64,000 nucleotides of DNA from contig OZ240674.1 of assembly GCA_965198795.1 (NCBI GenBank), positions 496,001 to 560,000 on the forward strand, given 5' to 3'. The notes below the pieces were generated by a model. The model had not been told where the DNA came from, did not search any database, and worked only from the letters and a program-made list of their open reading frames with translations. The position numbers and the translations under genes were made by a program. This document shows, piece by piece, positions 18,284 through 27,291 of the stretch. The stretch's first letter is position 1. The number at the start of each line of letters is the position of its first letter. The DNA is from G965198795 sp965198795 (lineage in GTDB: Bacteria > Pseudomonadota > Alphaproteobacteria > Rhodospirillales > Casp-alpha2).

Positions 18284-18829
18284 TCAGCGGACCAGCGCCT
18301 GGAGCGGATATTCCGCGATGGCCTCATAGTGAGCCCCTTCTCCGCCCAGCGTGCTTTCATAGAGATGAAAGCCGCCGACCTCGAAGAACGGCGTGCGCAG
18401 TCCGGCGTTACCGGACAGGAAGCCGTCCGCCGCCGTCTCCGGCGCGTCCTTGGCGCGGGCGAGCGTGACATGGGGTTTGAACTTGCGCCCGCCGGGCGGC
18501 ATGGCGGCCGATTGACAGGCGCGTTCGACCTTTGACTGTAAATGCGTCAACGCGCCTTCCGGATCGACCCCGGCCCAGAGCGCCCGCAGCCGTCCGCGGC
18601 GCGCGAAACCGCCGACGCCGGAAATCCGCAAGCTGAAACCGGGCGCCTCGACGTCACGAAGCGCCGTGTCTATATCGCGGGCTTGATGACGGCCGACCTC
18701 GCCGATAAAGCGCAACGTGAGGTGATAATTTTCCGGGGGAGTCCATCTGACGCCGGGGACGCCGCCCGTCAGGCCGCTTAAACGCCGCCGGATGCGCCCG
18801 GGCAGGGCCAAGGCGACGAATAGACGCAT
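18284..18829 (-). CDS. thpR: RNA 2',3'-cyclic phosphodiesterase
   Basis: The 181-residue 2H-phosphoesterase has its two HxT motifs as YHLTLRF (~res 40) and HVTLAR (~res 123), with MRLFVALALP at the start. The family opens 2',3'-cyclic phosphates of RNA to 2'-phosphates (formerly '2'-5' RNA ligase'). It is convergent with the HAD gene (20 bp between stops) and is a normal-length, single-gene unit. Confidence 0.93.
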   Translation of the reverse strand: MRLFVALALPGRIRRRLSGLTGGVPGVRWTPPENYHLTLRFIGEVGRHQARDIDTALRDVEAPGFSLRISGVGGFARRGRLRALWAGVDPEGALTHLQSKVERACQSAAMPPGGRKFKPHVTLARAKDAPETAADGFLSGNAGLRTPFFEVGGFHLYESTLGGEGAHYEAIAEYPLQALVR

Positions 18830-18932
18830 GGCGAGGTCCTCTCAACACGGTGATTTCAATGTGGTTTCGATGGCGACTCACTGTCTCCGTTGCAAGCCCC
18901 GGCGAGTAAGGTTGGGAACCCCGCCCGGGGCG

Positions 18933-19979
18933 TCAAGGCGCCGGGTTGGGGATATCTTGATGTATTCTCTCAATCCCCGCCAGCACTTCGTTGTTCAGCA
19001 CCAGCTCTTCCGCGTCCAGGTTGGTCTTCAGTTGCTCCAGCGTCGTCGCGCCGATGATGGTCGACGTCAGGAACGGCCGCGCATTGACATAGGCTATCGC
19101 CATTTGCGCTGGGTCCAACCCGTTATCCCGCGCCAGTTTCACGTATTCCCGCGTCGCCTTGACGCCGTTCGGTTTGAAATGGCGGCGGAATCCTGGAAAC
19201 AGCGCGAGGCGGCTTCCAGCCGGCGCGGGACCGTCCAGATATTTTCCGCTCAAGGCGCCAAACCCCAGCGGCGAATAGGCCAGCAAACCGGCGTTTTCGC
19301 GAATCGCCATTTCCGCCAGCCCCACCTCGAAGGTCCGGTTCAGCAGATTGTAGGGGTTCTGGATCGAGACGATCCGGGTCCGGGCCGCAGGACCCGCTTC
19401 CCATAGCCGCAATAGGGCCGAGACACCCCAGGGCGTCTCGTTCGACACGCCCAGCGAGCGGATTTTACCCGCCTTGATCAGCTCTTCGGCGGCCTCCAGG
19501 GTTTCCTCGAAAGGCGTAAAGGGAGCGGCGGCGTCCCGCTGAAAGCCCAGTTTGCCGAAATAGTTCGACGCGCGCTCCGGCCAGTGGGTCTGATAGACGT
19601 CGATATAATCGGTTTGAAGCCGCCTCAGGCTCAGGTCCACCGCTTCGATCATCTGCCTGCGGCCGAACGTCAAATCACCGTTCCGGATATGACCCAGCCC
19701 CTCGCCGGGCCCCGTGATCTTGGTGGCCACGATCATCTTACCGCGATTACCCCGCGCCTTCATCCAGGACCCGACGATACGCTCCGAATCGCCCTGTGTC
19801 TTGGGGTCGCGGGGGAAGCTGTACATTTCGGCGGTGTCCAGAAAGTTCACGCCGCGGTCCGCGGCCATGTCCATCTGCGAGTGGCCTTCCCGTTCGGTGT
19901 TTTGCGCGCCGAAGGTCATGGTTCCCAGACAGACTCGGCTGACCATCACGCCGGTCCGGCCGAGTTCACGCGTTTCCAT
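18933..19979 (-). CDS. Aldo/keto reductase (Tas-like)
   Basis: The 348-residue protein starts METRELGRTGVMVSRVCLG. The open frame continues 58 codons upstream into a palindromic repeat, which is excluded. The AKR catalytic tetrad can be read: Asp/Tyr in LDTAEMYSFP, Lys in IVATKITG and His in QTHWPER. The C-terminal NADPH-site stretch is TIIGATTLEQLKTNLDA. It belongs to the Tas/YajO group of NADPH-dependent reductases, with a broad and uncertain substrate range. It is preceded by repeat-rich DNA, so it is probably monocistronic. Confidence 0.93.
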   Translation of the reverse strand: METRELGRTGVMVSRVCLGTMTFGAQNTEREGHSQMDMAADRGVNFLDTAEMYSFPRDPKTQGDSERIVGSWMKARGNRGKMIVATKITGPGEGLGHIRNGDLTFGRRQMIEAVDLSLRRLQTDYIDVYQTHWPERASNYFGKLGFQRDAAAPFTPFEETLEAAEELIKAGKIRSLGVSNETPWGVSALLRLWEAGPAARTRIVSIQNPYNLLNRTFEVGLAEMAIRENAGLLAYSPLGFGALSGKYLDGPAPAGSRLALFPGFRRHFKPNGVKATREYVKLARDNGLDPAQMAIAYVNARPFLTSTIIGATTLEQLKTNLDAEELVLNNEVLAGIERIHQDIPNPAP

Positions 19980-20089
19980 GGTGGAATCTCCTTGCTTCTT
20001 GAACGTTAAAACAGCGGCGCGCCGCGGCGGCATGACATTAAACATATTCATATCCCGCGCCCATATTCCGTCACCCCCGCCTTCACTTT

Positions 20090-20242
20090 GTCGCCCCCGC
20101 GAAGGCGGGGGGTCCAAACCATCCTTCGTCACACATGAGCGACCGTCACGCATGAGCGGCCATCACTCACGAATGAGCCGGAACGCGGGCCGCCCGGCTG
20201 GATTCCCGCCATTGGCTATTCCGAGGGGGGCGGGAATGACAA
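20090..20242 (-). repeat. MITE-like palindromic intergenic element
   Basis: Read on the minus strand, this ~150-bp block runs from a GTCATTCCCGCC end, through GGCGGGAATCCAG, GCCCGCGTTCCGG and two CATGCGTGAC-type motifs, to GGACCCCCCGCCTTCGCGG. The same order of blocks occurs on the plus strand at 49081-49212 and, shorter, at 55962-56067. The two ends are themselves inverted copies of each other. No coding potential is seen. Confidence 0.7.
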
Positions 20243-20378
20243 GGCCAAGGGTGCAAGAATGACACGGTAAGAGTGCGGGAACGGCAAAGTGAGTACGGAA
20301 TGACAAAACAGGAGCGCAGGGAATGACAAGGTGAAGGATGAGGGAATGACGGGAACATGCCGCTGCGCCCGGCCCCGC

Positions 20379-20725
20379 TTAGAGGTCCGGCGCGCGAAGC
20401 GCGGCGCCGGCCTCCGGCGCCGGCAGCGCCTCGACGCCGCGAAGGTTGCGTTCGATGGCGCGGGTGCGGACCTCGGCCTGATCGATTTCCCTGGACGCTT
20501 GGTTGAGTTTGGTTTTCACTTTTTCCAGGACGCCGCCGAATTTGCCGAATTCCGCCTTCACGGCGCCCAGGACCTCCCAAACTTCCGAGGACCGCTTCTG
20601 AATGGCCAGCGTCCGGAAACCCATCTGAAGGCTGTTCAGCAGCGCGGTGAAGGTGGTGTGCCCGACGACGACAACGCGGTAATCCCGTTGCAGGGCGTCC
20701 ACCAGTCCGGGGCGGCGCCCTCACC
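20379..20725 (-). pseudogene. rmuC: C-terminal fragment of rmuC
   Basis: The frame reads RRPGLVDALQRDYRVVVVG, then TTFTALLNSLQMGFRTLAIQ, RSSEVWEVLGAVKAEFGKFG and RTRAIERNLRGVE. This is the conserved C-terminal third of the RmuC DNA-recombination protein, which is usually ~400-450 residues. A TGA precedes RRPGL in frame and no upstream part is found, so only about 110 residues remain. The break lies 40 bp from the vsr stop. The dcm/vsr cluster or an associated rearrangement may have removed the rest of the gene. Confidence 0.8.
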
Positions 20726-20765
20726 CCGCCAAAGCGTTCCGCATCTATCCGAACCCGCGCGGGCG

Positions 20766-21185
20766 CTAGGCGCTGTCCAGAAATCCGGCCAGTTTTTGCC
20801 CGAGACCCTTCAGCATATCCGGTTTGGTCTCGCATTCCCAAACGACAAGATGACGCCAGCCCACCTCGTCAAGCGCCTCAAGCGAAAGCCTGTCGCGTTC
20901 CCTGTCGCGTTCGATTTTACGTGACCAGTAACGGGCGTTCGTTTTTGGGACTCGCGCGCCGCGCGGACAGTCGTGACCATGCCAGAAGCAACCGTGAACG
21001 AAGATGACTTTCCGGCGGCCCGGAAACACGATGTCCGGGCTTCCCGGCAGGTCTTTTCGATGCAGCCTGTAACGATACCCGGCGGCGTGGAGAAGGCGCC
21101 GGACCTTTAGTTCCAATCCGGTGTTTTCGCTTTTGACGGCTTGCATGGTCCGCCGCCGGATATGGCTGGGCGGCGTGCTAGGCAC
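20766..21185 (-). CDS. vsr: Very-short-patch repair endonuclease Vsr
   Basis: The 139-residue protein starts at a GTG (21183-21185) because the N-terminal SHIRRRTMQAVKSENT belongs to the conserved family start. Further motifs are LHRKDLPGSPDIVFPGRR, with the catalytic Asp in PDIVF, and HGCFWHGHDC, the zinc and catalytic His region. Vsr nicks 5' of the T in T:G mismatches that arise from deamination of 5-methylcytosine. It overlaps the preceding 50-residue reading frame by 8 bp and sits behind a C5-cytosine methyltransferase, its usual genetic partner. Confidence 0.95.
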   Translation of the reverse strand: MPSTPPSHIRRRTMQAVKSENTGLELKVRRLLHAAGYRYRLHRKDLPGSPDIVFPGRRKVIFVHGCFWHGHDCPRGARVPKTNARYWSRKIERDRERDRLSLEALDEVGWRHLVVWECETKPDMLKGLGQKLAGFLDSA

Positions 21186-21330
21186 GGCGAATGAGGGTTT
21201 CTTCGGACACCCTTTGAACCGTCCCGTTTCGTTCGATTGGCGTTACACCGGAGGCCGGCTCGCGCATTTGTCCAGACTCTTCGGCGAGTGTCCGTAAATC
21301 CTGATTTTGTTCGCATGGGATCGTGCTCAT
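21178..21330 (-). CDS. Small ORF (50 aa) interlocked between dcm and vsr
   Basis: This frame starts at an ATG overlapping the dcm stop (ATGA) and ends 8 bp inside vsr. It encodes 50 residues beginning MSTIPCEQNQDLRTLAEE and ending EETLIRRA. It is polar, slightly acidic, with one cysteine and no membrane segment. I do not recognise it. The overlaps at both ends are what a real translationally coupled gene would show, but the frame is short enough to be chance. An alternative is spacer DNA that happens to be open. Confidence 0.45.
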   Translation of the reverse strand: MSTIPCEQNQDLRTLAEESGQMREPASGVTPIERNGTVQRVSEETLIRRA

Positions 21331-22472
21331 GCGACCGCCCGCGTTGACCCGGACGCCGAGTTCAGTAATGGTTCGATCACGTAATTCGCGATGTGCCTCA
21401 CGACGGGAACGACGACCCCGTCTCCGGTTAAATGATAGGCCTCGTTGTAATTGGCGGGCAGCTTGTACTCGTCCGGCAGTCCCATCAATCGCGCCGTTTC
21501 ACGGCTGGAAATCAAGCGGGACCTTATTTTGCCGCCCTCAACGGCCATGATCAACTGGCGGCTGGAGCCGCCGGCGGGAGTCCGCAGGCATCCGGCGATA
21601 TCGTCGAAGCGGACTTCGGCGCACTGAACTTTCCGGCCATTGGCGTCGCGCCGGGTCCGTTTGTAAAGGGTCCCCACGCATTTGCCCGCGGAAGCGGCCG
21701 CGCGCTCGACCTTGGATCGATTCCGGTCGTTCATCATGGTCAAAAGCGCCCCGGTTTCCTCTCTCGAATGCCATTCGACGCTTTTGGGGGGGTCTTCAAT
21801 TATGTCAATAAATCTGACATTACGTTTCGCAGGCTCGGGAAACCGCCACCAAATCCAATTCTCCCGGATTGGGGCCGCCAAGCGGTCTCGCGCGGTTCGA
21901 AGCGCTCGATTGTGCCAGGGGGCGAGCGGGACGGGCGAGACGAGGACGCCGGGAATGGCGAGGTCTTTTCTAGCTCCGATGATGAACAAGCGCGGACGGG
22001 ATTGAGGAACGAAGAGTTCGGCGTCGATGACAAAAGCGCCGGTATTATACCCGCTCTTTTTGAACGCCGCGCAAATAGCCGCGAAATCCCCGCCCCCGTG
22101 GGAGGACAAGGCGCCGCAGACGTTCTCGAGGGCGATGACGTCCGGCGCGCGCCCTTCCGCAATCAGGTCCTCGACCAAACTCCAGAACGGCCAGAAGGCG
22201 CCGGAACGGCGGCCCCCGAGACCGGCGCCTCCGCCCGCCAGTGACAGGTCCTGGCAAGGAAACGAGGCCCAGACAAGATTCGCGTGTCCGCGTATGCCGG
22301 ACGCGGACATCCTTCCGACATCGCCAAGCGCGAACGAGCCGTCTCCCCAATTTTCGACGTAGGAGCGGCCCTTTTTCGGGTCGAAATCATTCGCGAACAG
22401 ACACCGCCAACCCGGCCCCAACCCGGCGCGGGCCATGCCGCCGCCGGCGAAAAACTCGAAGAAGCCGTACAT
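21327..22472 (-). CDS. dcm: DNA (cytosine-5) methyltransferase
   Basis: The 381-residue protein has the C5-methyltransferase motifs in order: I (FFEFFAGGGMARAGL), IV with the catalytic Cys (SFPCQDLSLAGGG), VI (ALENVCG), VIII (PQSRPRLFIIGAR) and a C-terminal IX/X region (RLMGLPDEYKLP). The variable recognition region around residues 200-300 has no motif that would tell the target sequence. With vsr next to it, the product is likely to make 5-methylcytosine in a CG-containing site. No restriction endonuclease gene is adjacent, so it may be an orphan methylase. Confidence 0.95.
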   Translation of the reverse strand: MYGFFEFFAGGGMARAGLGPGWRCLFANDFDPKKGRSYVENWGDGSFALGDVGRMSASGIRGHANLVWASFPCQDLSLAGGGAGLGGRRSGAFWPFWSLVEDLIAEGRAPDVIALENVCGALSSHGGGDFAAICAAFKKSGYNTGAFVIDAELFVPQSRPRLFIIGARKDLAIPGVLVSPVPLAPWHNRALRTARDRLAAPIRENWIWWRFPEPAKRNVRFIDIIEDPPKSVEWHSREETGALLTMMNDRNRSKVERAAASAGKCVGTLYKRTRRDANGRKVQCAEVRFDDIAGCLRTPAGGSSRQLIMAVEGGKIRSRLISSRETARLMGLPDEYKLPANYNEAYHLTGDGVVVPVVRHIANYVIEPLLNSASGSTRAVA

Positions 22473-22632
22473 TCAATAACTCCCAGAGACTCCTTTGCGA
22501 GATTCTTTTGTGATAAGCGGTCCTTGTTCGCAAGCGTTTTCTCGCCAATGACGGAACCGGCCGCGGACGGCCGCGCGTCATTGAATTATTAGAGGAAAAC
22601 ACGCGGGAGATGACGATTGCCGGGCCGATTGT

Positions 22633-23358
22633 CTATCCCGGGGCGGTCAATTCCGCCAACCACTCCGCCACGTCGCGCACCACGTGATGAATGTGCCCGC
22701 CATCCGGTTGGTCCCGCGCCCGATCACCGTCCGCCGTCACCCAGACCGTCGTCATGCCCAGGTCGTAGGCGGGCTTCAGGTTTTTCGCCATGTCCTCGAC
22801 CATCACGGCCGTCGCGGGATCGACGCCGTGGGCGGCGAGCATCCTGGGATATATCTCCGGCGCCGGTTTCGGGACGTAGCCGGACGCCACGATATCGAAA
22901 ACGCCCTCGAAGTGGCGCGTGACGCCCAGCCGGCCGCAGACGTTCTCGGCGTGCCTCACATCCCCATTGGTGTAGATCACCTTGCGCCCCGGAAGCCTGC
23001 CGAGGGCCTCGCTCAGGCGGGGGGCCGGATTAATGGGCGTCAGGTCGATATCGTGGGCCGCGTCCATGAATTCCCTGGGGTCCACGTCATGCGCCGTCAT
23101 CAAGCCCCGCATGGTGGTGCCGTGCTCGCGGAACAATTCCTTTTGCATCCGCCTAGCGTCCGTCAACGGGATATCCAGCGTTCTGGAAATAAACCGGCTC
23201 ATGTTCCAATCGACTTGGGCGAACAGGCCGCAAGAGGCAGGATAGAGGGTATTGTCGAGGTCGAACACCCAGGTTTCCGCGTTCACCAAATCGCGCGTCT
23301 CTCGGGGTGAGGGGGAGTTTGGGGAAAATAGCGGATTTTTTTGGGCGCTGGCGTCCAT
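22633..23358 (-). CDS. Pyrimidine 5'-nucleotidase (HAD, Sdt1/YjjG-like)
   Basis: The 241-residue HAD protein has motif I FDLDNTLYPAS, typical of the pyrimidine 5'-nucleotidase (Sdt1) subfamily, motif II VIYTNGD, then KPAPEIYPRML and MVEDMAKNLKPA for motifs III-IV. It should dephosphorylate UMP/CMP or related metabolites in the cytosol. Gene order next to argB and engB is the standard alphaproteobacterial arrangement, which supports the call. Confidence 0.93.
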   Translation of the reverse strand: MDASAQKNPLFSPNSPSPRETRDLVNAETWVFDLDNTLYPASCGLFAQVDWNMSRFISRTLDIPLTDARRMQKELFREHGTTMRGLMTAHDVDPREFMDAAHDIDLTPINPAPRLSEALGRLPGRKVIYTNGDVRHAENVCGRLGVTRHFEGVFDIVASGYVPKPAPEIYPRMLAAHGVDPATAVMVEDMAKNLKPAYDLGMTTVWVTADGDRARDQPDGGHIHHVVRDVAEWLAELTAPG

Positions 23359-23478
23359 ACCATAGTTGTGGGCCGCTTGAGCGGTCCATGCAAGAGGAAA
23401 CCGGGGTTGACGGAGTCTTCCAGGCGCCCGTGTGCAGCGGCGGTGACGAAGGGTCCGTCACCGGTCCGCCGTCAAATC

Positions 23479-24402
23479 TCAATCGGGTACGATCAACGTT
23501 CCCGCTCCTCCCGCAGTGAACAGTTCAACGAGAATGCCGTGGGGCCTGGTTCCGTCAAGAATGGCCGCTCCCTCGCAGCCGGCGGCGACGGCGTCCAGGC
23601 AGGTTTCCACCTTGGGGATCATGCCGCCCGTGATGACGCCGTCCGACAGCCGTTCTTTCGCCTGCGACACCGTCATCTCGGTGATCAGGCGTTTGTTTTT
23701 GTCCAGAACGCCTGGTACGTCGGTCAGCATGAACAGACGTTTCGCGCGGCTGGCCCCGGCGACGGCGCCGGCGGCGGTGTCGGCGTTGACGTTTAACGTC
23801 TCGCCCTCGGGACCGGCGCCGATTGGGGCGATCACGGGGGTGATTTGCGCTTCGTGAAAGGCGTCCAGCACGGTGGTGTCCAAAATCGAAGGCTGACCGA
23901 CCAGACCCAGATCAACGGCTTTTTCGATGTTGCTCTCCGGATCGCGTTGGGTCCGGCGCAGGCGCTCGCACTTGATCAGGTTGCCGTCTTTACCCGAAAT
24001 GCCGACGGCGAAACCGCCCGCATTGTTGATATGACTGACGATTTCCTTGTTGATGGCCCCGCACAGCACCATTTCGGCGACACCCACGGTCGCCGCGTCG
24101 GTCACACGAAGCCCGTCGATGAACTGGCTTTCAATGTCCAGTTTCTTAAGCATGTTGCCGATCTGCGGACCGCCGCCGTGCACGACCACCGGATATGCGC
24201 CGCATTGGCGCAACAACACGATGTCGCGGGCGAAGATCCTGGCCATTTCCAAGTCGCCCATGGCGTGGCCGCCGTATTTAATGACAATGGTCTGGCCGGT
24301 GTGCCGGCGCATGTAGGGAAGCGCTTCGGAGATGACCTTGGCCTGGGCCTCGAAGGCCCCGGTCTCTCTGCGGCCAATTTCCCCGCTGTTGTTATTGCTC
24401 AT
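23479..24402 (-). CDS. argB: Acetylglutamate kinase
   Basis: The 307-residue enzyme phosphorylates N-acetylglutamate, the second step of arginine synthesis. It has KYGGHAMGD near the N-terminus, the glycine loop VVHGGGPQIGNMLKKL, the substrate motif FIDGLRVTDA and the ATP-binding GGMIPKVETCLDAV near the end. The ATG at 24402 is used in preference to a TTG one codon upstream. It lies downstream of engB with a 36-bp gap, in the conserved yidC-engB-argB string. Confidence 0.97.
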   Translation of the reverse strand: MSNNNSGEIGRRETGAFEAQAKVISEALPYMRRHTGQTIVIKYGGHAMGDLEMARIFARDIVLLRQCGAYPVVVHGGGPQIGNMLKKLDIESQFIDGLRVTDAATVGVAEMVLCGAINKEIVSHINNAGGFAVGISGKDGNLIKCERLRRTQRDPESNIEKAVDLGLVGQPSILDTTVLDAFHEAQITPVIAPIGAGPEGETLNVNADTAAGAVAGASRAKRLFMLTDVPGVLDKNKRLITEMTVSQAKERLSDGVITGGMIPKVETCLDAVAAGCEGAAILDGTRPHGILVELFTAGGAGTLIVPD

Positions 24403-24438
24403 CAAAGCCGCCCGATTGATGGTTGTTTTTTTGGAATT

Positions 24439-25134
24439 TTATCGTGAAACGCCTGGGCCGCCAACCCATTGCGGCGCGGCGGCGTTTTCCGACTTGCCGG
24501 GTTGGTTTGAAAGGTCCGCCAGCCGCACCCGCAACGCCTCGACGCCGTTGAATTTCCTGGCGCTGGTGATCAGGATTTCCGGATGCCCTGCGGCGTGGGA
24601 TTTGAGTTCCCCGCCAATCTCGCCCATCAGTCTGTCCAACATCCCCGGGGTCACCTTGTCCGCCTTGGTCAGGATGACCTGATAAGGTTGAGCGGCCGCG
24701 TCCAACATGGCCATTACCGCATGATCACTGGGTTTCAGGCCATGGCGGGAATCGACGAGGACGAGGGTTCGCCGCAGTTGCCGGCGGCCCTTGAGGTAGG
24801 CGTTGACGGCTTTGGCCCAACCGGCCGCCTGGTCTTTTGGCGCTTGCGCGTATCCATAGCCCGGCAGATCGCAGATCATCAGCCGCCCCGCCAAATCAAA
24901 GAAGTTGAGTTGCTGTGTGCGTCCCGGCGTGTTGGATGTGCGGGCCACGCCTTTCCGGCCCAGCAATGCGTTGATCAAGGACGATTTGCCGACGTTGGAG
25001 CGTCCGGCGAGGGCGATTTCAGGCAGGCCGGTGTCCGGGACTTGTTCCAGTCTCGCGGCGCCCAGCAGGAAGGTCACCGGCTGAGCGAATAGCCGGTTCG
25101 CTTCCTTGATCCGATCAGGGTCCAGCTCGGTCAT
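24439..25134 (-). CDS. engB: Ribosome-biogenesis GTP-binding protein YihA/YsxC (EngB)
   Basis: The 231-residue GTPase has G1 AGRSNVGKSSLINALLG (~res 42), G3 DLPGYGYAQAP (~res 90) and G4 ILTKADKV (~res 154). The family is essential for 50S subunit maturation. The length is normal for alphaproteobacteria. It directly follows yidC with a 22-bp gap, so it is probably one transcript from rpmH through argB. Confidence 0.97.
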   Translation of the reverse strand: MTELDPDRIKEANRLFAQPVTFLLGAARLEQVPDTGLPEIALAGRSNVGKSSLINALLGRKGVARTSNTPGRTQQLNFFDLAGRLMICDLPGYGYAQAPKDQAAGWAKAVNAYLKGRRQLRRTLVLVDSRHGLKPSDHAVMAMLDAAAQPYQVILTKADKVTPGMLDRLMGEIGGELKSHAAGHPEILITSARKFNGVEALRVRLADLSNQPGKSENAAAPQWVGGPGVSR

Positions 25135-25156
25135 CGGATGGCCGGAAGCGCGGCGA

Positions 25157-26929
25157 TCAACTCGCCGGGACCCCCATCTTTCTCATGATCACCCATTGCT
25201 GAAGGATCGACAGCGCGTTGTTGAAGGTCCAGTAGATCACCAAACCGGCCGGGAAGGTGGCCAGCAGAAAGGTGAACAACACGGGCAGCAGCAACATTAC
25301 CTTGGCCTGAACGGGGTCGGGCGGCTGCGGGTTCAGTTTCTGCTGCAACCACATGGAAACGCCCATCAACAGCGGCCAGACGCCGATCAGCGGAATCCAA
25401 GCGGGCGGCGTCCAGGGGATCAGGCCGAACAGGTTGAACATGGTGGTCGGGTCCGGGGCGGACAGGTCCTGTATCCAGCCGAAGAACGGCGCATGGCGGA
25501 CTTCGATGGTGACGAACAGCACCTTATAAAGCGCGAAGAAAACCGGAATCTGCACCAGGATCGGCAAACAACCCGACGCCGGGTTGGCTCCCTCCCTTTT
25601 GTACAGTTTCATCATTTCCTCCTGCAATTTCATCTTGTCGTCGCCATACCGCTCGCGAAGCTTGACCATTTCCGGCTGGAGCTTTTTCAGCTTGGACAGA
25701 GACTTGTAGGATTTATTGGCAAGCGGGAAGAAAGCCAGCTTGATGGCGATGGTGAGCAGGATGATCGCGGCGCCGTAGTTGCCGACGGCTTCATAAATCC
25801 AGAGCAGCCCATAGAAGATCGGCCGCGTCAGGAAGTAGAACCAGCCCCAGTCGATGGTCAGATCGAACCGGTCAATGCCTCGGGTCTCCTCATAGGCGTC
25901 AAGGACGCGGACCTCCTTGGCACCGGCGAAGAAATCGCTTTCGACGGACCGGGCGCCCCCGGCCGGCACGGTTACCAACTCACCTAGATAATCCACCTGA
26001 TAGGTGTCGACCCGGCCGCGCTGAACATAGCGGTATTTTTGCTGAACCTTGCTCTGTTGGTTCGGCACCAGGGCGGTCAGCCAGTATTTGTCGGTGATCC
26101 CCAGCCAGCCGCCGGTGGAGGCGGCGTTAACCGTCTTCTGTTCGCGCAGGTCGTCGTAATCGATTTCCTGGAGCGCTCCGCCGGCGACTCCCAGCAGACC
26201 TTCATGTAAAACGAAGAAGCCCGATGTCTCGGGCGTGCCGTGCCGTGAAATCAGACCGTAGGGATAAAGCGCGACCGCGTTTCCGGATTTGTTCTCGACA
26301 GTCTGGTTGACGTGGAACATGAAGTTTTCATCCAGCGTCAAGGTGCGCTTGAAGATCAATCCCTCGCCATTATCCCAGGTCAGCGTCACCGGAGCGTCAA
26401 TCGTCAGCGTCTGGCGATTGGCGGTCCAAAGCGTGGCGTCGCCGGGCGTCTTGACGGACGCGTCCGCAGGGACCCAGCCGAACTGGGCGAAATAAGGATT
26501 GGACGCGCCCCTGGGGTTCAATAGCGTAATCGCGGTTTCACGCTTCAGAGTCTCGAAATAGTCGGCCAGCGTCAGGTCGTCGATCCGCCCGCCTTCCAGC
26601 GCTATGGAACCCGCTAGCCGGGGCGTGTCGATTCTGACGCGCGCCTGTTTGGAAATCAGATCGCTTCGGCTCCCGGACGCGACCGGCGTCACGGCGCCGG
26701 ACACGTCGTCCGCGCCGGGAACCTGCGGGACGGAAGCGTCGTTCGGCTCCGCGCGCGGAACGGCGGGTCGCGTGGCGCCGCCTTGCTGGGCGGGCGGCTG
26801 GCCCGCCTGTTCGGCCGTTTGCCGGTCGGGCGGCAAATCCGCGCGCTGAGAGGCGAAGAAGAATTCAAAGCCCAGCAAAATCGCCAGGGAGAGGACAACC
26901 GCCAGAATGAGGTTCTTATTATCGATCAT
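25157..26929 (-). CDS. yidC: Membrane protein insertase YidC
   Basis: The 590-residue Gram-negative-type insertase has a first transmembrane helix after MIDNKNLILAVVLSLAILL and a long periplasmic P1 domain (~res 60-350). The conserved C-terminal five-helix core includes NPASGCLPILVQIPVFFALY. It inserts membrane proteins alone or with SecYEG. The end of yidD overlaps its start by 11 bp. The Pro/Gln-rich linker after the first helix (QPPAQQGGATRP) is normal for the group. Confidence 0.98.
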   Translation of the reverse strand: MIDNKNLILAVVLSLAILLGFEFFFASQRADLPPDRQTAEQAGQPPAQQGGATRPAVPRAEPNDASVPQVPGADDVSGAVTPVASGSRSDLISKQARVRIDTPRLAGSIALEGGRIDDLTLADYFETLKRETAITLLNPRGASNPYFAQFGWVPADASVKTPGDATLWTANRQTLTIDAPVTLTWDNGEGLIFKRTLTLDENFMFHVNQTVENKSGNAVALYPYGLISRHGTPETSGFFVLHEGLLGVAGGALQEIDYDDLREQKTVNAASTGGWLGITDKYWLTALVPNQQSKVQQKYRYVQRGRVDTYQVDYLGELVTVPAGGARSVESDFFAGAKEVRVLDAYEETRGIDRFDLTIDWGWFYFLTRPIFYGLLWIYEAVGNYGAAIILLTIAIKLAFFPLANKSYKSLSKLKKLQPEMVKLRERYGDDKMKLQEEMMKLYKREGANPASGCLPILVQIPVFFALYKVLFVTIEVRHAPFFGWIQDLSAPDPTTMFNLFGLIPWTPPAWIPLIGVWPLLMGVSMWLQQKLNPQPPDPVQAKVMLLLPVLFTFLLATFPAGLVIYWTFNNALSILQQWVIMRKMGVPAS

Positions 26930-27221
26930 AAGGGGACTCTAGAAACCGGTTCGAGTGAGAGACGCGCCGCAGGCGCGGGCGCCGTAGTTTTTCGGGCGCC
27001 GGATCAATACCCCCCTCGGCCCACGGATGACAGCGCGCGACGCGCCGCGCCGCCAGAATGCTTCCCTTGACCGGTCCGTGAAGCCTCAAGGCGTCCAGGG
27101 CGTAGCGCGAACAGGTCGGATGGTAGCGGCAGCTCATGGGCAGGACCGGGGACGCCAGGCGGCGATAGGCCCAAATCGGAAGGCTCGCCAGCCAGACGGC
27201 GGCCTTGTTGAAAAACCTCAT
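26919..27221 (-). CDS. yidD: Membrane protein insertion efficiency factor YidD
   Basis: The 100-residue protein starts MRFFNKAAVWLASLPIW. The open frame extends 30 codons upstream into rnpA, but those residues are not family-like. The signature SCRYHPTCSRYALDAL and HPWAEGGIDPAP are complete. It is a small amphipathic inner-membrane-associated protein that aids YidC-dependent insertion. The gene sits between rnpA and yidC as in most proteobacteria and overlaps yidC by 11 bp. Confidence 0.95.
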   Translation of the reverse strand: MRFFNKAAVWLASLPIWAYRRLASPVLPMSCRYHPTCSRYALDALRLHGPVKGSILAARRVARCHPWAEGGIDPAPEKLRRPRLRRVSHSNRFLESPYDR

Positions 27222-27291
27222 GGCGCGGAATCCCACTCCAGATGAAAGGGCGCCGGGAACGCGGTCCGTCGGGCCGTTTCTCGCGCGCCCC

